Shown here one piece after another: positions 1 to 12,381 of a stretch of DNA of 64,000 bases. The DNA comes from Lingula anatina (Eukaryota; Brachiopoda; Lingulata; Lingulida; Lingulidae). The notes under the pieces were generated by a model. The model ran no database searches, was not told the DNA's origin, and worked only from the letters and a program-made list of their open reading frames with translations. The position numbers and the translations under genes were made by a program. The number at the start of each line of letters is the position of its first letter. The stretch's first letter is position 1. The stretch lies in assembly GCF_001039355.2 (NCBI RefSeq), contig NW_019775910.1, positions 1-64,000 of the forward strand, read 5' to 3'.

Positions 1-1483
1 CTGTACGCGTTAATACTCGGCAAAGCTTTGTATTTTCCCCCGGTTCGGACATTACAAACGATAAAGCCTCTCAAACGAAAGTACTTCAATTTGTTAGATC
101 AATCCAAAATGTATAGGATCTTTAACGAGCACACCTTAATGCTCATTCTGTGTGAATTTGGTTACATTTGATGGCGTCTTTTCAATTTAATAGACATTTC
201 TTTACATCTGTAGAAGTCACAGTGAAACAGTGGATTTGAGAGGGTACCTCTTATAAATTTTACTAAATGGTATAAAATAGGTATATTTTCACCACTATTT
301 TGTATTTTTTTAACCATTAATCATGATAGACACGGTATCTGTAATAAAAAACACTATTTCTTACAATTTACAGCTGTGAGGTGATGATTTGTAAATAAAA
401 GTACATGGAAATGGGGGTGGGACAACCTTTTTGACCAATGTTGTATTTATATGCCGCTTCTGGTCTCCCCTGTTAAAAATGCAACTTCATATTAAATTAA
501 AATTTGCTCTGAGGCTCTTTTCATATCGGGCGATACAGTTTTCCATAACGCACCAGTTTGACAGTTATTAGTATGTACGCATTGCATAGTGGGTTTTACT
601 CCTTTTCACAAGCCCCAATGCACTAATTAAAATTTATTCTGTAGATTGATTGCGTATTGTCATTGAAACCTTCCAGTAGGCTCTCGTTCATAATATTTAA
701 ACCAAGTTATTCTCACAGAATCAAACATGAAAATACTGTATAGTCTACCTCTCGATGCGAAAAAAGGGCCACGTAGTTTGTAAAATTTTGGCTCTTGATC
801 GCGGTCACATGCAACACAACGGTGGCCAATACAATCTTCACTATCGCAATATTTTTCCAGCGCAATACTTTCTAACACAATCGCTTAAACGCAATCGATT
901 CGCAAGCCCCGTTTTGGCACACGAGACATAATTGATGAATAGATTCCTGACTGTTTAAATTAGCCACATTCAGATCTACTAAAAAGAGATTTTTTTCTCA
1001 AATCACATTCTTTGTATGATGTAAAAAAAAAAAAACATTTTAGCCTGTGGAGGCCTGTCGTCTTGTCCACTACTCAAAGGACCGGATACAAGAGCTTGTC
1101 TAAACTTTTAGACCAAGTTTTGAGTCCACTTTGTAAATCAGCAATTGATTAATCAAATGAAACCTCACTCCTGTTGTTTCAAAACAATTTTTTTTATTCA
1201 AGCAAGCTTCTGTGAGGGTATCAGGAATTGGAATTTACCACGTTTCTGTCTTAAAGTTCAGGCCAAATTTCGGTCTAAAATTATTTTATGAAACTGGTGT
1301 TACGAAATAAAATACCATAGTCTGCTGGAGTATTAATTCACTCAGATTTGGAAGAGACGTATTCGAGTTTTGGTTCTTATGTAACCCGGCACATCCACGT
1401 GCACAAAATGCCCCACCGGTTTAATTCTCAGTTTAGTATATAATACAATGCCTTAACAAACGCGTAACATCAAATACAGGATG
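1..1483. other. Gene-free flank downstream of the ferritin-like gene
   Basis: No convincing exon is seen here. On the minus strand this is the 3' flank of the gene ending at 1484. A TTTATT at about 1193-1198 (AATAAA on the minus strand) lies about 290 bases past its stop codon and is a plausible poly(A) signal. The small open frame at 660-878 has no recognisable domain and is left out. Confidence 0.4.
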
Positions 1484-4400
1484 TCAGTCGTCATTTCCTA
1501 GTTCAAACCCGATGAACCTAAAAGTCGGCCCCGCATTTGGACCAATATCGGGGTTTCCCCCGTGTATCAAAGGAGTCTGAACAAGTCTCTGTCCTTGCAC
1601 ATACAAAGCATGCATCAAACCGATGCAGTTTCTCAGTTCCGTGGGAAAACCGTAGAAGCATTTCTGAAGACAATACAAGAGTCCAGAGTACATTCGGGTA
1701 AACACGTCCGCCATCATCACAGCCATGGAGTTGTTCTTGAATTTGCCGACCGTAGGATTTGGCACCATCGGCCAGACGCCTTCACTGCTAAACGCAATCC
1801 TGGGTCCCGAATAAGAGTAGATCGTCTCACATTTCACAGGGGTCTCTGTCTCAGGAGTGTAAACATTTTCTTCAGTGGGTGAGCACTTGCCATTTCTTTC
1901 GAAACGCTTTTGGTTATTTTCCACCACCTCCGGGCGACCAGGATTTAACAACGAATGTTTGGCGCACGTGTCACTTGAATACGACTTCTTTGTGCATGCT
2001 CTGTCTTCACCAAGACCAGACCCACTCGATATCCTAACTTCCCTACCGTAAACAATCTCCGCAAACTTGAAGTAGTGTGACAGATCGTGGGAGCGGTAAA
2101 CTGGAGTACATACGTCACTCCCTTCCCCTTGCTCCGTTATTATCTCAATAGCTTTTAATGCCGACTGAAGATCTACTATAGCAAAAGGAAACAATGCAGC
2201 GTCTCTCCCGTACCAAAAAGTTGCGTTAATTTGTGTCAACACGTTCCCAGTAAAAATTGTCGCACCTTTAGTTTCACTCAGCGTGATCAGTAGTTCTTTA
2301 ATGCGGTTATAAAAAGTGGAAATCGCTCCTCTTGTATCTCTATAGGAACAGAGGTGCCCACAGCCTGTACTGGTACTAGCCAAACAAGTCTGTTGGAAAA
2401 AGCCATCTCCACTCAAGTCTAACTTGCATTCAGAACAAAGCAACTGGGATGGTTTCTCGATCTCCATGAATATAGTTTCAATGTACTCTCGGCTCAGTTT
2501 CTGCAGCGAGACAACCAGATCTGGACGTACACCTCCCGGTAGCTTACTGGGATAGAGCGGGGCATTTAATGTGGAGGCAATGGATGGAGAACCGCCCACC
2601 GCGTTCAGCAGATTCCCCACTAGGGCCATGTGAAGCATCTCCTGGACCACAACACTCTTGATCCGCCGCCCTGTCTCCACGTTGAACCCCTCTTTTATAG
2701 ACATCAGTGCGGTCAGGTACGGTGGAATAGTGCTCAGTTCAAGTTCCAGAGCTTGCTGGAGAAGGCTGCGGAGATTCTCGATGGATGGCGCAGGCTGACC
2801 TAGTATTGGGTTTTCAAGCCAGCCCAACAACATCTTTCTCTTACTTTTTGACAGATCCCGCGTTGTCGGCATGTGATGGGGATCATCGATGGGCAAAGAC
2901 AGAACAGCTTTCATCTTATCCTTGTTCTCTAGCACGCTGTTATAATCAGACAGATAAACAAAAGATCGCATCACGGGGAACAGATTGTGATAGGACTCCA
3001 GTGTAGGTAGCACGTGGTCGTACCACGTCGGCGTGTCGGGCACGTGGTAAATTTGAAACACCCGTGCTCCTAAATGGAACAGAGCTGCATCGGATATGCC
3101 TCCAAAGCTCATGTTGATAAAGAGAAGATAAAGCTGTGAGCCCTGAAGTTCTACAACATGAGGATATGGGGCTCCCTCCATCGGATCATAGGCCATCAGC
3201 GGGATATTTGCAAATCCGCCTTTGTCTGTGACCACAAACGGCGGGAAGGACAAGGCAGACTGGGGAGTGCTGAAACCCGTGGTGCAGGGCCCGCAGATCT
3301 GCATGGGGCAGTGTTCCCCACCGAAGTTCAGGCTTAACTCAACACCAGGCTGCGGGACACCAAATTTGCTTGCGAACAACTGAAAAGTCCAAGCTTCTCC
3401 TGGTTCCTTTCTGTAGGTATTGGTGACCATAGCTCCAACCGTTAACCCGTGATGCCTCTCCACCAATACCGGCTTTTGGCAGACCAAAGTTCCATTTTCT
3501 TTCTTGTATTTAAATATTACAAGAGGAGAGATATGCAATTGTTCTTTAACGGCCTTTCCTGACAGCGTTTCAGTTAAATTCAGTGTTACCACTCCAGCTG
3601 TTCGTTCATACCAGTACTCGGTGGTGTAATTAATTTCACCGGCGTACACGACCTGCGAGTTACAGTCCACCTCAGAGCTTTCACCCAAAGCAGGCCGAAA
3701 ACCAACGTACAACCTCCCCAGTGTCTGGGTGTTAAAACTACCATTGAATGAACTCCGGAAGCTATTTCCAACGTCGATGGTAAGTAAATTCATGGCATGG
3801 TCAATTGAGAAAGGGGCGTGGCAGAAGGGTTCCGTGCATTCGCTATCCCCCGCCTGGAGCTGTCTGGTAAATCTCATGAAAGGGATGGAGTCATCGGGAT
3901 GGTGAGGTCCTATCGTCCCAACGAGTCTCCCTAAGCGGAACTTATCGCTGGCCACTCTGCTGTCGTACTGGTCTAGATTAAACTTAACGGCAAGTGCTTG
4001 GGGGTCACTCTCTCTCAGCTCCTCAACAAACTGGGACTGAAAATCAGGATCCCCGTCCAGCCACGTGACGTTCGTAAGGACCGATTTAAACTGGGCCCCG
4101 GCACTGAAGGTGGAGAGGTTGGGAGTCTCGATGCACCGCGGCCACATCTGCTGCACTGGTGTGGGAGTGAGGGCGGCCCGGATGATCTGGCCCACCTGTA
4201 GCTTCATGCCGTGTATGTTGGACAAAGTGTCGCAGGTGGGGCTGATGTCGACCAGTTTAGCAGGAGCTCGGTCGAACCAGTCTGGATTTTAGATAAAAAA
4301 CAAAAGAGGGTCAAACCAGAAGTAGCTGTAGTAGAAGTAAAGTACATGTACTGGCTTTTTAAAGAGGAGGCGAAGGAGAAGACATGTGAAGAATAGCACC

Positions 4401-4709
4401 AGAAGCATTACTGCACAGGGCCTGTATTTGCCCATATTAGGAAACGTGGTGGCAGAAGTAGTAATGGTAGTAGAAATGCTAAGGTAGTAATGGTAGAAGC
4501 ACTAGCATTAGCAGCTAGTAGTAGATGTCGTTGTAGTTGTAGTTGTTATAGTAGTAATAGAAGTAGTGGTAGTACAGTACCTCTTTTATTTGCCGAGGAA
4601 AGCAATATGACATATTATTTCCCTTTCCCTTCTGTTGTACCAGTGCGGCACGTGAACAGACCACAATACAATGACAAAGATGTCAATAATAATAATTATA
4701 ATAATAATA

Positions 4710-4750
<41 letters not shown>

Positions 4751-6976
4751 CTCGTCATTTCCAGGGATTAATGCCTACCTTCCACGGACTGCCCCAGTAT
4801 TTCGTCATCCTGGGAAGTACATGTTCCGTCCATATAACACACCCCCGACACGTAGGCGTTGTAGAACATAAAGTTTCCCGTTCCCTGGAATGAATTTCAA
4901 ACATTGTAATGAGAAATATATTGGTCTAGGCAAAATGAAAATACTGTAACCCAGTCGAAAATTAGCTGAAAACTTAATTTCATTTGCCCTTGTGAAAAGG
5001 AAAACAAAATATGTTGTATACAACGTAAGAAAAAAAAACAAGACTAAACGAATGAAAACACTACCAAGAAATAGCAAGTTGAAAAACGAAGAACCACACT
5101 TCAAAGGGAAAAAAGAACAGATAGGTAAAGTAATACACAGTGAGAGAAGGGATGTAAGAAGAGAAAGAGGGGGATATAAAAAAGGCCAAAGAGAAAAGGG
5201 ATATATGGAAAGGGTAACATAATGCGAAAAAAGAACTTCTCCGGCTCCGGTGGAACGAAACTGAGGGTCCATGTAACAGAAAGTCCACCCTTTATTATGT
5301 TATAATGGTTAGGGTTAGCCTGACCTAAATGGGTCAAAATCTAGGTCGAGGCTTACTTGTGCTAATTAATGGGAACCGGACTCTTTATAATGCGGGTTTC
5401 TCTGTTACGTCACACCGGCTCCGTCGACGGGGACAGACTCAGGTGATAACAATATTTACAGTAAAATAGATGCTTTTTGTTTATTTGTTTCTCAAACTCC
5501 ACCGACCTCAAAGTGGCCAAAAGAGGAAAAAAGTAGAATTGACCCCAGAAGTATTTTCATTTTTTGCCGATGTCCTGCTGATCTTGTCGTCACATTGATT
5601 ACATAAACTAGTGTCAAAAAATAAATAAATAAAATCAATACAGTGTCTGCACATAAAAAGGGAATGAAAAAATATTCATTTCGCACTTACTACACTGTTA
5701 AACCCCTCACTGTCAGCTTGAATTCTTGGCCCGCGATTTCGGGTCATGTTGTGGTTGATCAGTCTATTATTCGCCGTCATCGGGTCCGAGTGAAAATACC
5801 CCGTGAAATGAAGACGAGGAAAACCGAGATAGGAATGTTTCAGCCCTTAATGAATAAATAAGCAAAATTATTGATTTGAAATGACTATTTCTCTAAATAA
5901 TCGTTGTTTTATATTCTCCGATTGTGTAAAAAAATCGACTCCCTTGTAAACTGCATTATTTTACGATTTGCATGAAATACTACAAAGGTATTAAATTATT
6001 TCATGAAAGCACTGTCTCTCTTCTCATGCTTGTGAATTAAGAAATATACCATAACATGTTTAAGAACAAATGGAGTCGTGTAGGATATTGAAAAAAAGAA
6101 TAGAGGTTTTATGAATACACGTTTAATCTCTTAATCCAACTTAAAAATTAAGGATTTGAGATGGAATAAAACCAACCGAAGCTGAAGTATATACTGGTAG
6201 CAGTAGGAAACGCTATCTTACAAAGTGTTCCAAAATTGTTCTCCCTCTGTAACTGCCCATTGCTGATATATTTTGTTTCTATTACATGTAGATGTTAAAT
6301 CACAAATACGCAATTAAATTAATCTGTTTTAAATTAAAATTAGAATAATAAAAAATAACATAGTAAAAACTGATATAAGCAATGAGCAGTGAAAGGGTTA
6401 GTATATTTTTGGGACACCCTGTAGTGACAGTATAGACGCTCATTTGTACTTTACACTTCAGTTGCTAGTCCCTAAAATGTAAACACGTTTTAATTCATTT
6501 ATATAACAACCTTTAAAAGATGAATGAAAAACAAAACCAATAAAATAAATAAGTAAATAAAAGAAAATTACAAATAAAAGAAAATAACAGACCATTCCCA
6601 ACCCTGTCGTACTAACTCTGGATCGATCTATCTCCGATGGCATTCTTGCTAAATTGCAATCAACACAAGCGGCTTAGATGTCTGTCACGCCTTCCGAAGC
6701 TGCTAAGGGGCAGTTAATTATCGTCGAGCACCTTCAGTAGGCGCGCCTGACATCTAAGCCGCTTAATTAGCTGAAAGCAATTTAGCAAGAGAACCCCTTG
6801 GAGATGGATCGATCCTCTTAGATCGGTCTAGGTATGGGAACCCAGTCAAAGAATAATGGAAAAGAAGAGCATGAAAACTTACTTTCACTCGTCCTTGAAT
6901 TAGAAGCGGCATGTACGGCAGGTACGTTCACAAGTTGTCCACATAGTATTAATACGATAGAAAGAAATGTCTCCAT
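1484..6976 (-). CDS. Secreted VioB-type ferritin-like domain protein (4 exons, about 1050 aa)
   Basis: Coding exons in transcript order are 6976-6883, 5845-5691, 4884-4779 and 4281-1484. All junctions are GT/AG and the phases agree (1, 0, 1), giving about 1050 residues. The first 24 or so residues form a signal peptide with a hydrophobic core (FLSIVLILCG) and an Ala-rich end. Residues 32-120 contain a PRLHF-x-GYF-x-SDPMTANN stretch and a GTGNFMFYNA stretch, like the N-terminal half of VioB-family proteins. A ferritin-like domain lies at about 615-800. It has ELELSTIPPY near 631-640 and QEMLHMALVGNLL near 665-677, the Glu and Glu-x-x-His positions expected of a metal site. In bacteria this domain occurs in VioB/RebD/StaD enzymes, which couple two indole-pyruvate imines. 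No such activity can be claimed here; the protein is probably secreted, has many Cys and N-glycosylation sequons, and its substrate is unknown. The last exon is 2.8 kb and uninterrupted. Confidence 0.85.
4681..4747. repeat. AAT/ATT microsatellite
   Basis: An AAT run turns into an ATT run, making a small palindromic simple repeat in intron 3 of the ferritin-like gene, directly beside the exon at 4779-4884. Confidence 0.9.
6598..6842. mobile_element. MITE of the AGATCGATC family (family B)
   Basis: This non-coding element lies in intron 1 of the ferritin-like gene. It is bounded by a GGGAAC-type end at the right and its mirror at the left (CCCAACCC), with GATCGATC just inside. An inner stretch reading AAGCGGCTTAGATGTC is mirrored by GACATCTAAGCCGCTT near 6750. 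Relatives lie at 34290-34502, 46287-46472, 53007-53185 and, truncated, at 60366-60442. Confidence 0.7.
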
Positions 6977-8129
6977 TTTGTCTGTCGGAGGACAGACTTT
7001 TTGTTGAATTTTAAAGTAAGCCTGTTAGACGGCTTTAAACAACGTGTTGAACGTCTTCTTCCGGGCGTCTGCAAGTTACGAGTGGTGATGATATCAGATT
7101 CTTTTCGAGAAACATTTGATACAAAGTACACATAAACAAATTCACTATTGTTTTCCGCCATTGTTTTCATAACGTTCTAATTCTAGGAAATGTGTCAAAT
7201 TTGACTCTGATAATGCTGTCTTGATTGGTAAACAAAACGCGTAAGGTAAATACCGGTACGTCGTGTGAAAAAATTTCACCACGAATTACACTGTACTTCT
7301 GTCAGAGTCAATGAGGCAAAACGCATGTGCACAGCTGAGGACCTTGGAGACTTTGAACTTTCCAAGGCATATGCTACACGTTAGGAGGACCTTGTGAGGA
7401 TCTTGGACAGAGACATGACGCTAGGGACCAGTATCTTAAAAATTAATGAAAGTAGTCAAAGCTTTGGTAATGGAGGTAGACATATGATAATCAAATTTGT
7501 GTAAAACACGAAACTGACAGATGTAATATGTTAAATAGTGGTTTTGATAATCGCATTAAGTTATAATTTAACACACGTAATTCTATGAGATTCGTTCCTG
7601 TTCAAGTTCCAAATAAAAGTATACCCGGTACCTCATTCACCAATATTGAAGAAATAATGTATAAAAGCAGGCGTGCCACGCGTTTAAAGTGACTTTAACG
7701 AAAACAATCGGCTTATCCGAATTGATGCCATTTTCTCTCTGGTCAGGCACACATACGTGAACAGGAAAACACATATATTCACATGCTAGTATAAAAACAT
7801 TTGTTATGGTAATTTTATGTCACTGGCCCTCAGGTCAAAAAATTATATGCATTCAAAGAAAAGAAGCTTTAGAGCTTGCCACAGGTACACGCACACACGC
7901 ATACAACATTGTTCAAAAAGGTTGTTCCGCGCACTGTCGTGATCACGCTATTGCGGAAAGTCTGTTAATGGTAGTTTTGCGTTGAAAGTCCGTGTAATCC
8001 TTGTAGTAGTCAATTGATCAATTTCTGTGCATGACATAACTAATAACACTGACAGAATCTTAAGTAGGACCCCTCCACATATGAATCATATTGATTCTAT
8101 CGTGACTGTGCTAAAAACTAGGTAATTTC
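6977..8129. other. Intergenic, no gene seen
   Basis: This is the upstream region of the ferritin-like gene on the minus strand. The promoter must lie at its left end, but I see no clear TATA box. No exon or structured element is recognised in the rest. Confidence 0.4.
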
Positions 8130-8975
8130 TAATTGAAAACGATGTGAATGCGTGGTGAGCGTAGCCGATGACAATGTCAGAGGTTGGATTTCCACCTCTC
8201 ACTCGTGTTAAGATAAATCTTAAACACCTGGTTCTATTTGAATAAGGAAACGGGATCTCACTTCTATTTGGAGTAACATTTGGTAACTGGACCTAAAATG
8301 TTATTAAGATAACATTCATCATTTCTGGAAATCTTTGCTGTTTTTGAAAAAGGTGAACTTTGTTTATTCAAAGTAGGAGAAGTCGTCCGTTCATAAACGA
8401 TAATAGACAAAGAAGGCTAGAAAACAAGGGCAAGATCTAGACGAAAGGTAGGAGTAAAAGGGGTAAGGGGGTCAAGTCAAAAATCAGTTTATGAGAATAT
8501 ATTTGTTTGTCACCACGTCCACTGTAATTTATAGTAATAACGTTGATGGTAATGATAGGCCTACTTATTTACATGAATAATATTTGTTTATGTTTAACAT
8601 CCAGCATGAGTCTCAACAGACCTGTAAATTGTTAATATAAAATCCTATAAGGATAATTAGATATGAACAGGTCTTTTTAAGTACAAATTTTTTTTTAATT
8701 TTATCCTGACTTTCGAAATAAACGAGTAAAAAATGTGTTCATAGTATGAAAATACAAAAAACACAAAAAGACATGTATAAACACTCTCATGCGAACACAA
8801 ATACCCATTCGCGCACTTATATTCGATCGTTCGCTCCTTTACACATGTAAGTCTACAGTACAAAGATGATTTTACAATAATAATAATAATAATAATAATA
8901 ATAATTATTATTATTATTATTATTATTATAAAGTGAAAGGTACTAGTTAAGAAACAGAAAAACTTTTAAAGACAA

Positions 8976-9044
<69 letters not shown>

Positions 9045-10046
9045 AATACTGGGAAGACTTAAGAGAAAATTTAGTTTCTTTGTCTGGAAAAATAGCGAGC
9101 AGGGAGCGTGTAAGCATTTGTATCCCCTCTCGTAGATATACATGCCTTGAAAAAAGGTCAGTAACACTCTGGATTTAGAAGATCACAGAAATCTCAATTC
9201 TACATGCATGCGCCGTCGCATGTAAGTACATGTAGCCTACACGTAGAAAAGAGGCAATACATAGTGTATTTTAGCCCGTAGCCAGGACAGTTCGACAGAG
9301 TCCCCCTTTTTGCCGGGAAAAGGTCCCCTCTATAGGTCAAATTATATTTAGGTACATGAAGATTTCATGTCAAAATGTCAACTTTTTCAGAAAAAAGACA
9401 CACCTTTGAAATTGCTTGCGGGCCTGGTATTCCACGCCAGGTGACAGGGTTGATTTCCTGGTAATTGTTGATGTAGGATACTTAAATGGACGGTGTTTTA
9501 CTGTAATTCTGGGGAAAGCGTCAACTGAGGGTCTGGTCGGACGTTAAATCAGCAAGGACAAGGGTACCTTGCACGTTAGGCCCAAACCGTGTCGAGTCCA
9601 GCGTGTGATATCACGTTATAGAGATCAGTTGACCTTCGTCTTCTGTAATATTCACAGAAATAATATTTTCTTCTGTCGGCCGATTTCCGACTTTCTTAGA
9701 GCCAAGTATACATGTATAATTGGGTTAGGCGCCCCCCCTGGACCCCACGCAATATTTGCCGACTGTTTCATTTAGTGGCAGTCTCAGCATTCATCCCTGC
9801 AGTCAGGGTAGCCCAATATTATTGTTTTGTTACAGCTGGTATGAGACGACCTTGAGAAGCCTACATCGCTAAAGAATCGCCATAAAAGGAAATGTGTGGA
9901 AAGAGCCAAGACATGATACGCTTCTCAGGACGAAGAAACGACCTTCACCTTGGCATATTAAGTCATAGATTGTACTGAATTCAAGGTTACTTTATTTCTG
10001 AGTAACTTTATACATGAGTAAGTTTTTATCAACCATGAAAGATTGA
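8130..10046. repeat. Left arm of a large imperfect inverted duplication
   Basis: Most of 8130-9000 matches the reverse complement of about 16330-17145. Examples are the segment around TTCTGGAAATCTTTG at 8322, and the block at 8650-8860 against 16480-16640. The stretch 9780-10046 matches the reverse complement of about 15530-15860, for example TAAGTTTTTATCAACC near 10020. The middle part, 9000-9780, has no clear partner. The arms are diverged, so this is an old segmental duplication. Confidence 0.75.
8874..9042. repeat. AAT/ATT and TA microsatellites
   Basis: An AAT-to-ATT run at 8874-8932 is followed by a pure TA run at about 8980-9042. Together they mark the place where similarity to the right arm of the inverted duplication stops. 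Confidence 0.9.
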
Positions 10047-12280
10047 ATTTCGTCGACCCACGAAGGCGCCTGGAAACTCGAACATGTCGGAAATTTGAGT
10101 TGGCTTATCTGTGCTTACTTTGTACATAAGTCCTAAAGTTACATAATCCATGTTGCGTTTAATTCAAAGTTGCTATTATTGCACATTCTTATTTGACTAG
10201 AAGTGTTTCGATAACACCAATCCTTTATTGAAATCTGTCGAAATTAATTCTGAATAGAAATCTTAGAAAAAAGAAAACTCGTTGGAAGTAACTATGCTTC
10301 ACATAATAAGAACCTTAAGTTGAGCAAGGAGTTTCTGTTGAAACTGTATGCGAACTGTATAAGGTACTGTATACGAACAAAATTGACTTGCAATTGCGAT
10401 CACCAGTGACTACATCATTAGTTTACACGCGACCTGCCCTTTTGCCCAGTTCTGTTTTACAGGGTACACAATTTGACCAACTACAGACTTGACATTTAAT
10501 ATGGAATATTTCAGTTTCGAAGGTATGCCTAGGTAAAATACATGCTTTTTTCAAAAAACTCCGATCTCATATAAGATATGTGAATGGAGAAGTGTGTAGC
10601 CAGGTGTGTCGCTTCCAATAAACTGAATACCAGGTTTGTTGCGCTGATGCATTATGTAATATGCAGTGATTTAATTGGGTAGTGCTCCTTTGGGCAGGTC
10701 ATAGCTTGGCTTTGGCAAAGCATGGTTCTGTCAAAAAAGTATCCATATGTCGGCAACTACTGCATAGAAGAATTTGAAATTTTGCATGCAAGTGGTCGGT
10801 TTTGCAAGGTGTAAAATGAGCTATGCAGTGCTCTGCATATTTGTTAATCTGTGGCAGAATGGCGCGAAAAAGACAGACATTGCCATACAGATAATTGCGC
10901 CAAACGAAACGGTCCGCATAGTTTTATAGAATAATGCCCAGTTTGATGTACCTACACAGAAGCCAGAACCTATGTATTGAAATCTTACCACCAGGGTACA
11001 GGACCCACTGTCTGTCGGGATATGCTATTGCAACTAAACAAAAACCACCCAGTCCGTTCAGAATGAGGGGCAAATTGCCACCAAAACGCATTTTTCAAGG
11101 TCCATTAGCGAACACCAAACTGGTTTTAGCTGGTTAGAATACCGGACGACCTCAGGGGAACCCACCGTAAACAGCAAAACGTCGTTGTATGTTTCTCTAA
11201 TGAATTGGGGACCCTAATCGTTTCTGAGTTGAAAACTGAAACCTCGTGACTTTCTTTATTGAGGTCAGCTTTCACCTGTACCGCTCAACCAGTCAAAACA
11301 GAGTTTACAGACATCCAGAAGAGGCCAACGACTAAGCGTGTACCGCGTCTAAAGTGACTAAGGTCATTAACAGCGTCAGTAATTGGAGTGGATACCACGT
11401 TGGTGCCAAAACACCAATGACGGTCATCCACGAAAACCTGAACCAGATCAAATAAAGGAATAATCTGAGAACCACTTGACTATCATTTGATAGGGGGCAC
11501 CTTTGGAACAATTTTAGGTTGCACGGTGGATATTGTCTCTAAACCTTCTGGATAGTTCAACTACAGGTACCTGTAGTCCAAACATGACTAATATGATTCC
11601 CTTTGTCAAATTCTGTCAGTAGCACCAGGTCACTTGACTGGGTCTTGTCGCCAAGAGGCCTATCTCTTCCGCTTTTAAGGGGGAAAGAGGGGAAAACCTT
11701 ACCCCTTCTCGACTATAAATCTACGAAAGCTGTAACACACAGCTCAGCGTATCTTCTGTCGTATTGAAAATAGCCAGCGGCCGAGAAAGGGACCCGTGTA
11801 AAACAGCGGAGACCCGTGGTAAAAGATGACCAAAATTTCATAAATTGTTGGCAGCCAATATAATAATGCTCACAGTCAGTATTTATATAATAGGACCATA
11901 AAATCGCAGTTTAAATCATTAATTCGTCGTTCGAAATTACTAATAATATATTATTTGGGGCTCCAGTCACAAACGGCAGCCATCTGTTATGAGGCCTGAC
12001 ACTGAGGGAAGGGAATTTTAATAAAGTTAAATTCAATTTTACTTAATTAATTCTTTACTTACTTACTTATTCATTTATTTATTTATTTATTTATTTACTA
12101 AAAAGTTGGACTGTAATAAATATGACCAAAATTGTACACGTATCTTACACAAAGAAAACTCGACCTCTAAAAAAGATCGACGTCAGTCATTTGATTGCTA
12201 TTTGTTTTTTAAAGTGCCATTTGTTGATTGCACCGAATAAGTGAACGCCCACAAAAGTGAGTCAATGATTGGTTTGCCAC
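10047..12280. other. Upstream part of the segment missing from the right arm
   Basis: No exon or RNA gene is recognised. This stretch, with the defensin gene, forms the roughly 3.9 kb present between the two matching blocks of the left arm and absent between the same blocks of the right arm. An ATTT microsatellite lies at about 12057-12097. Confidence 0.5.
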
Positions 12281-12324
12281 TTGTGCCACGTGACTCAAAG
12301 GCGGAACTAGATCATATATATAAA
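12268..12324 (+). promoter_or_regulatory. Proximal promoter of the defensin-like gene
   Basis: A TATATATAAA box at 12315-12324 sits 58 bases before the ATG, which places transcription start near 12345. Upstream are a palindromic E-box CACGTG (12287-12292) and an inverted CCAAT box, ATTGG (12268-12272). The assignment rests on spacing and consensus only. Confidence 0.6.
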
Positions 12325-12381
12325 TATTTGTGAACCAGTACTACGTCGGCATTCTGATGAGCCAATCTTGTTGTTATCAGG

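Noticed and set aside
5101-5337. Overlapping minus-strand frames rich in Phe/Leu, considered as a membrane exon of the ferritin-like gene
   Set aside because: The exons at 5691-5845 and 4779-4884 join in phase without it, and the sequence is only a pyrimidine-rich intron tract.
8979-9167. Frame with an Ile-Tyr repeat
   Set aside because: It is the translation of a TA microsatellite.
10934-11137. Possible small gene in the defensin segment
   Set aside because: There is no recognised domain, signal peptide, splice support or nearby promoter.
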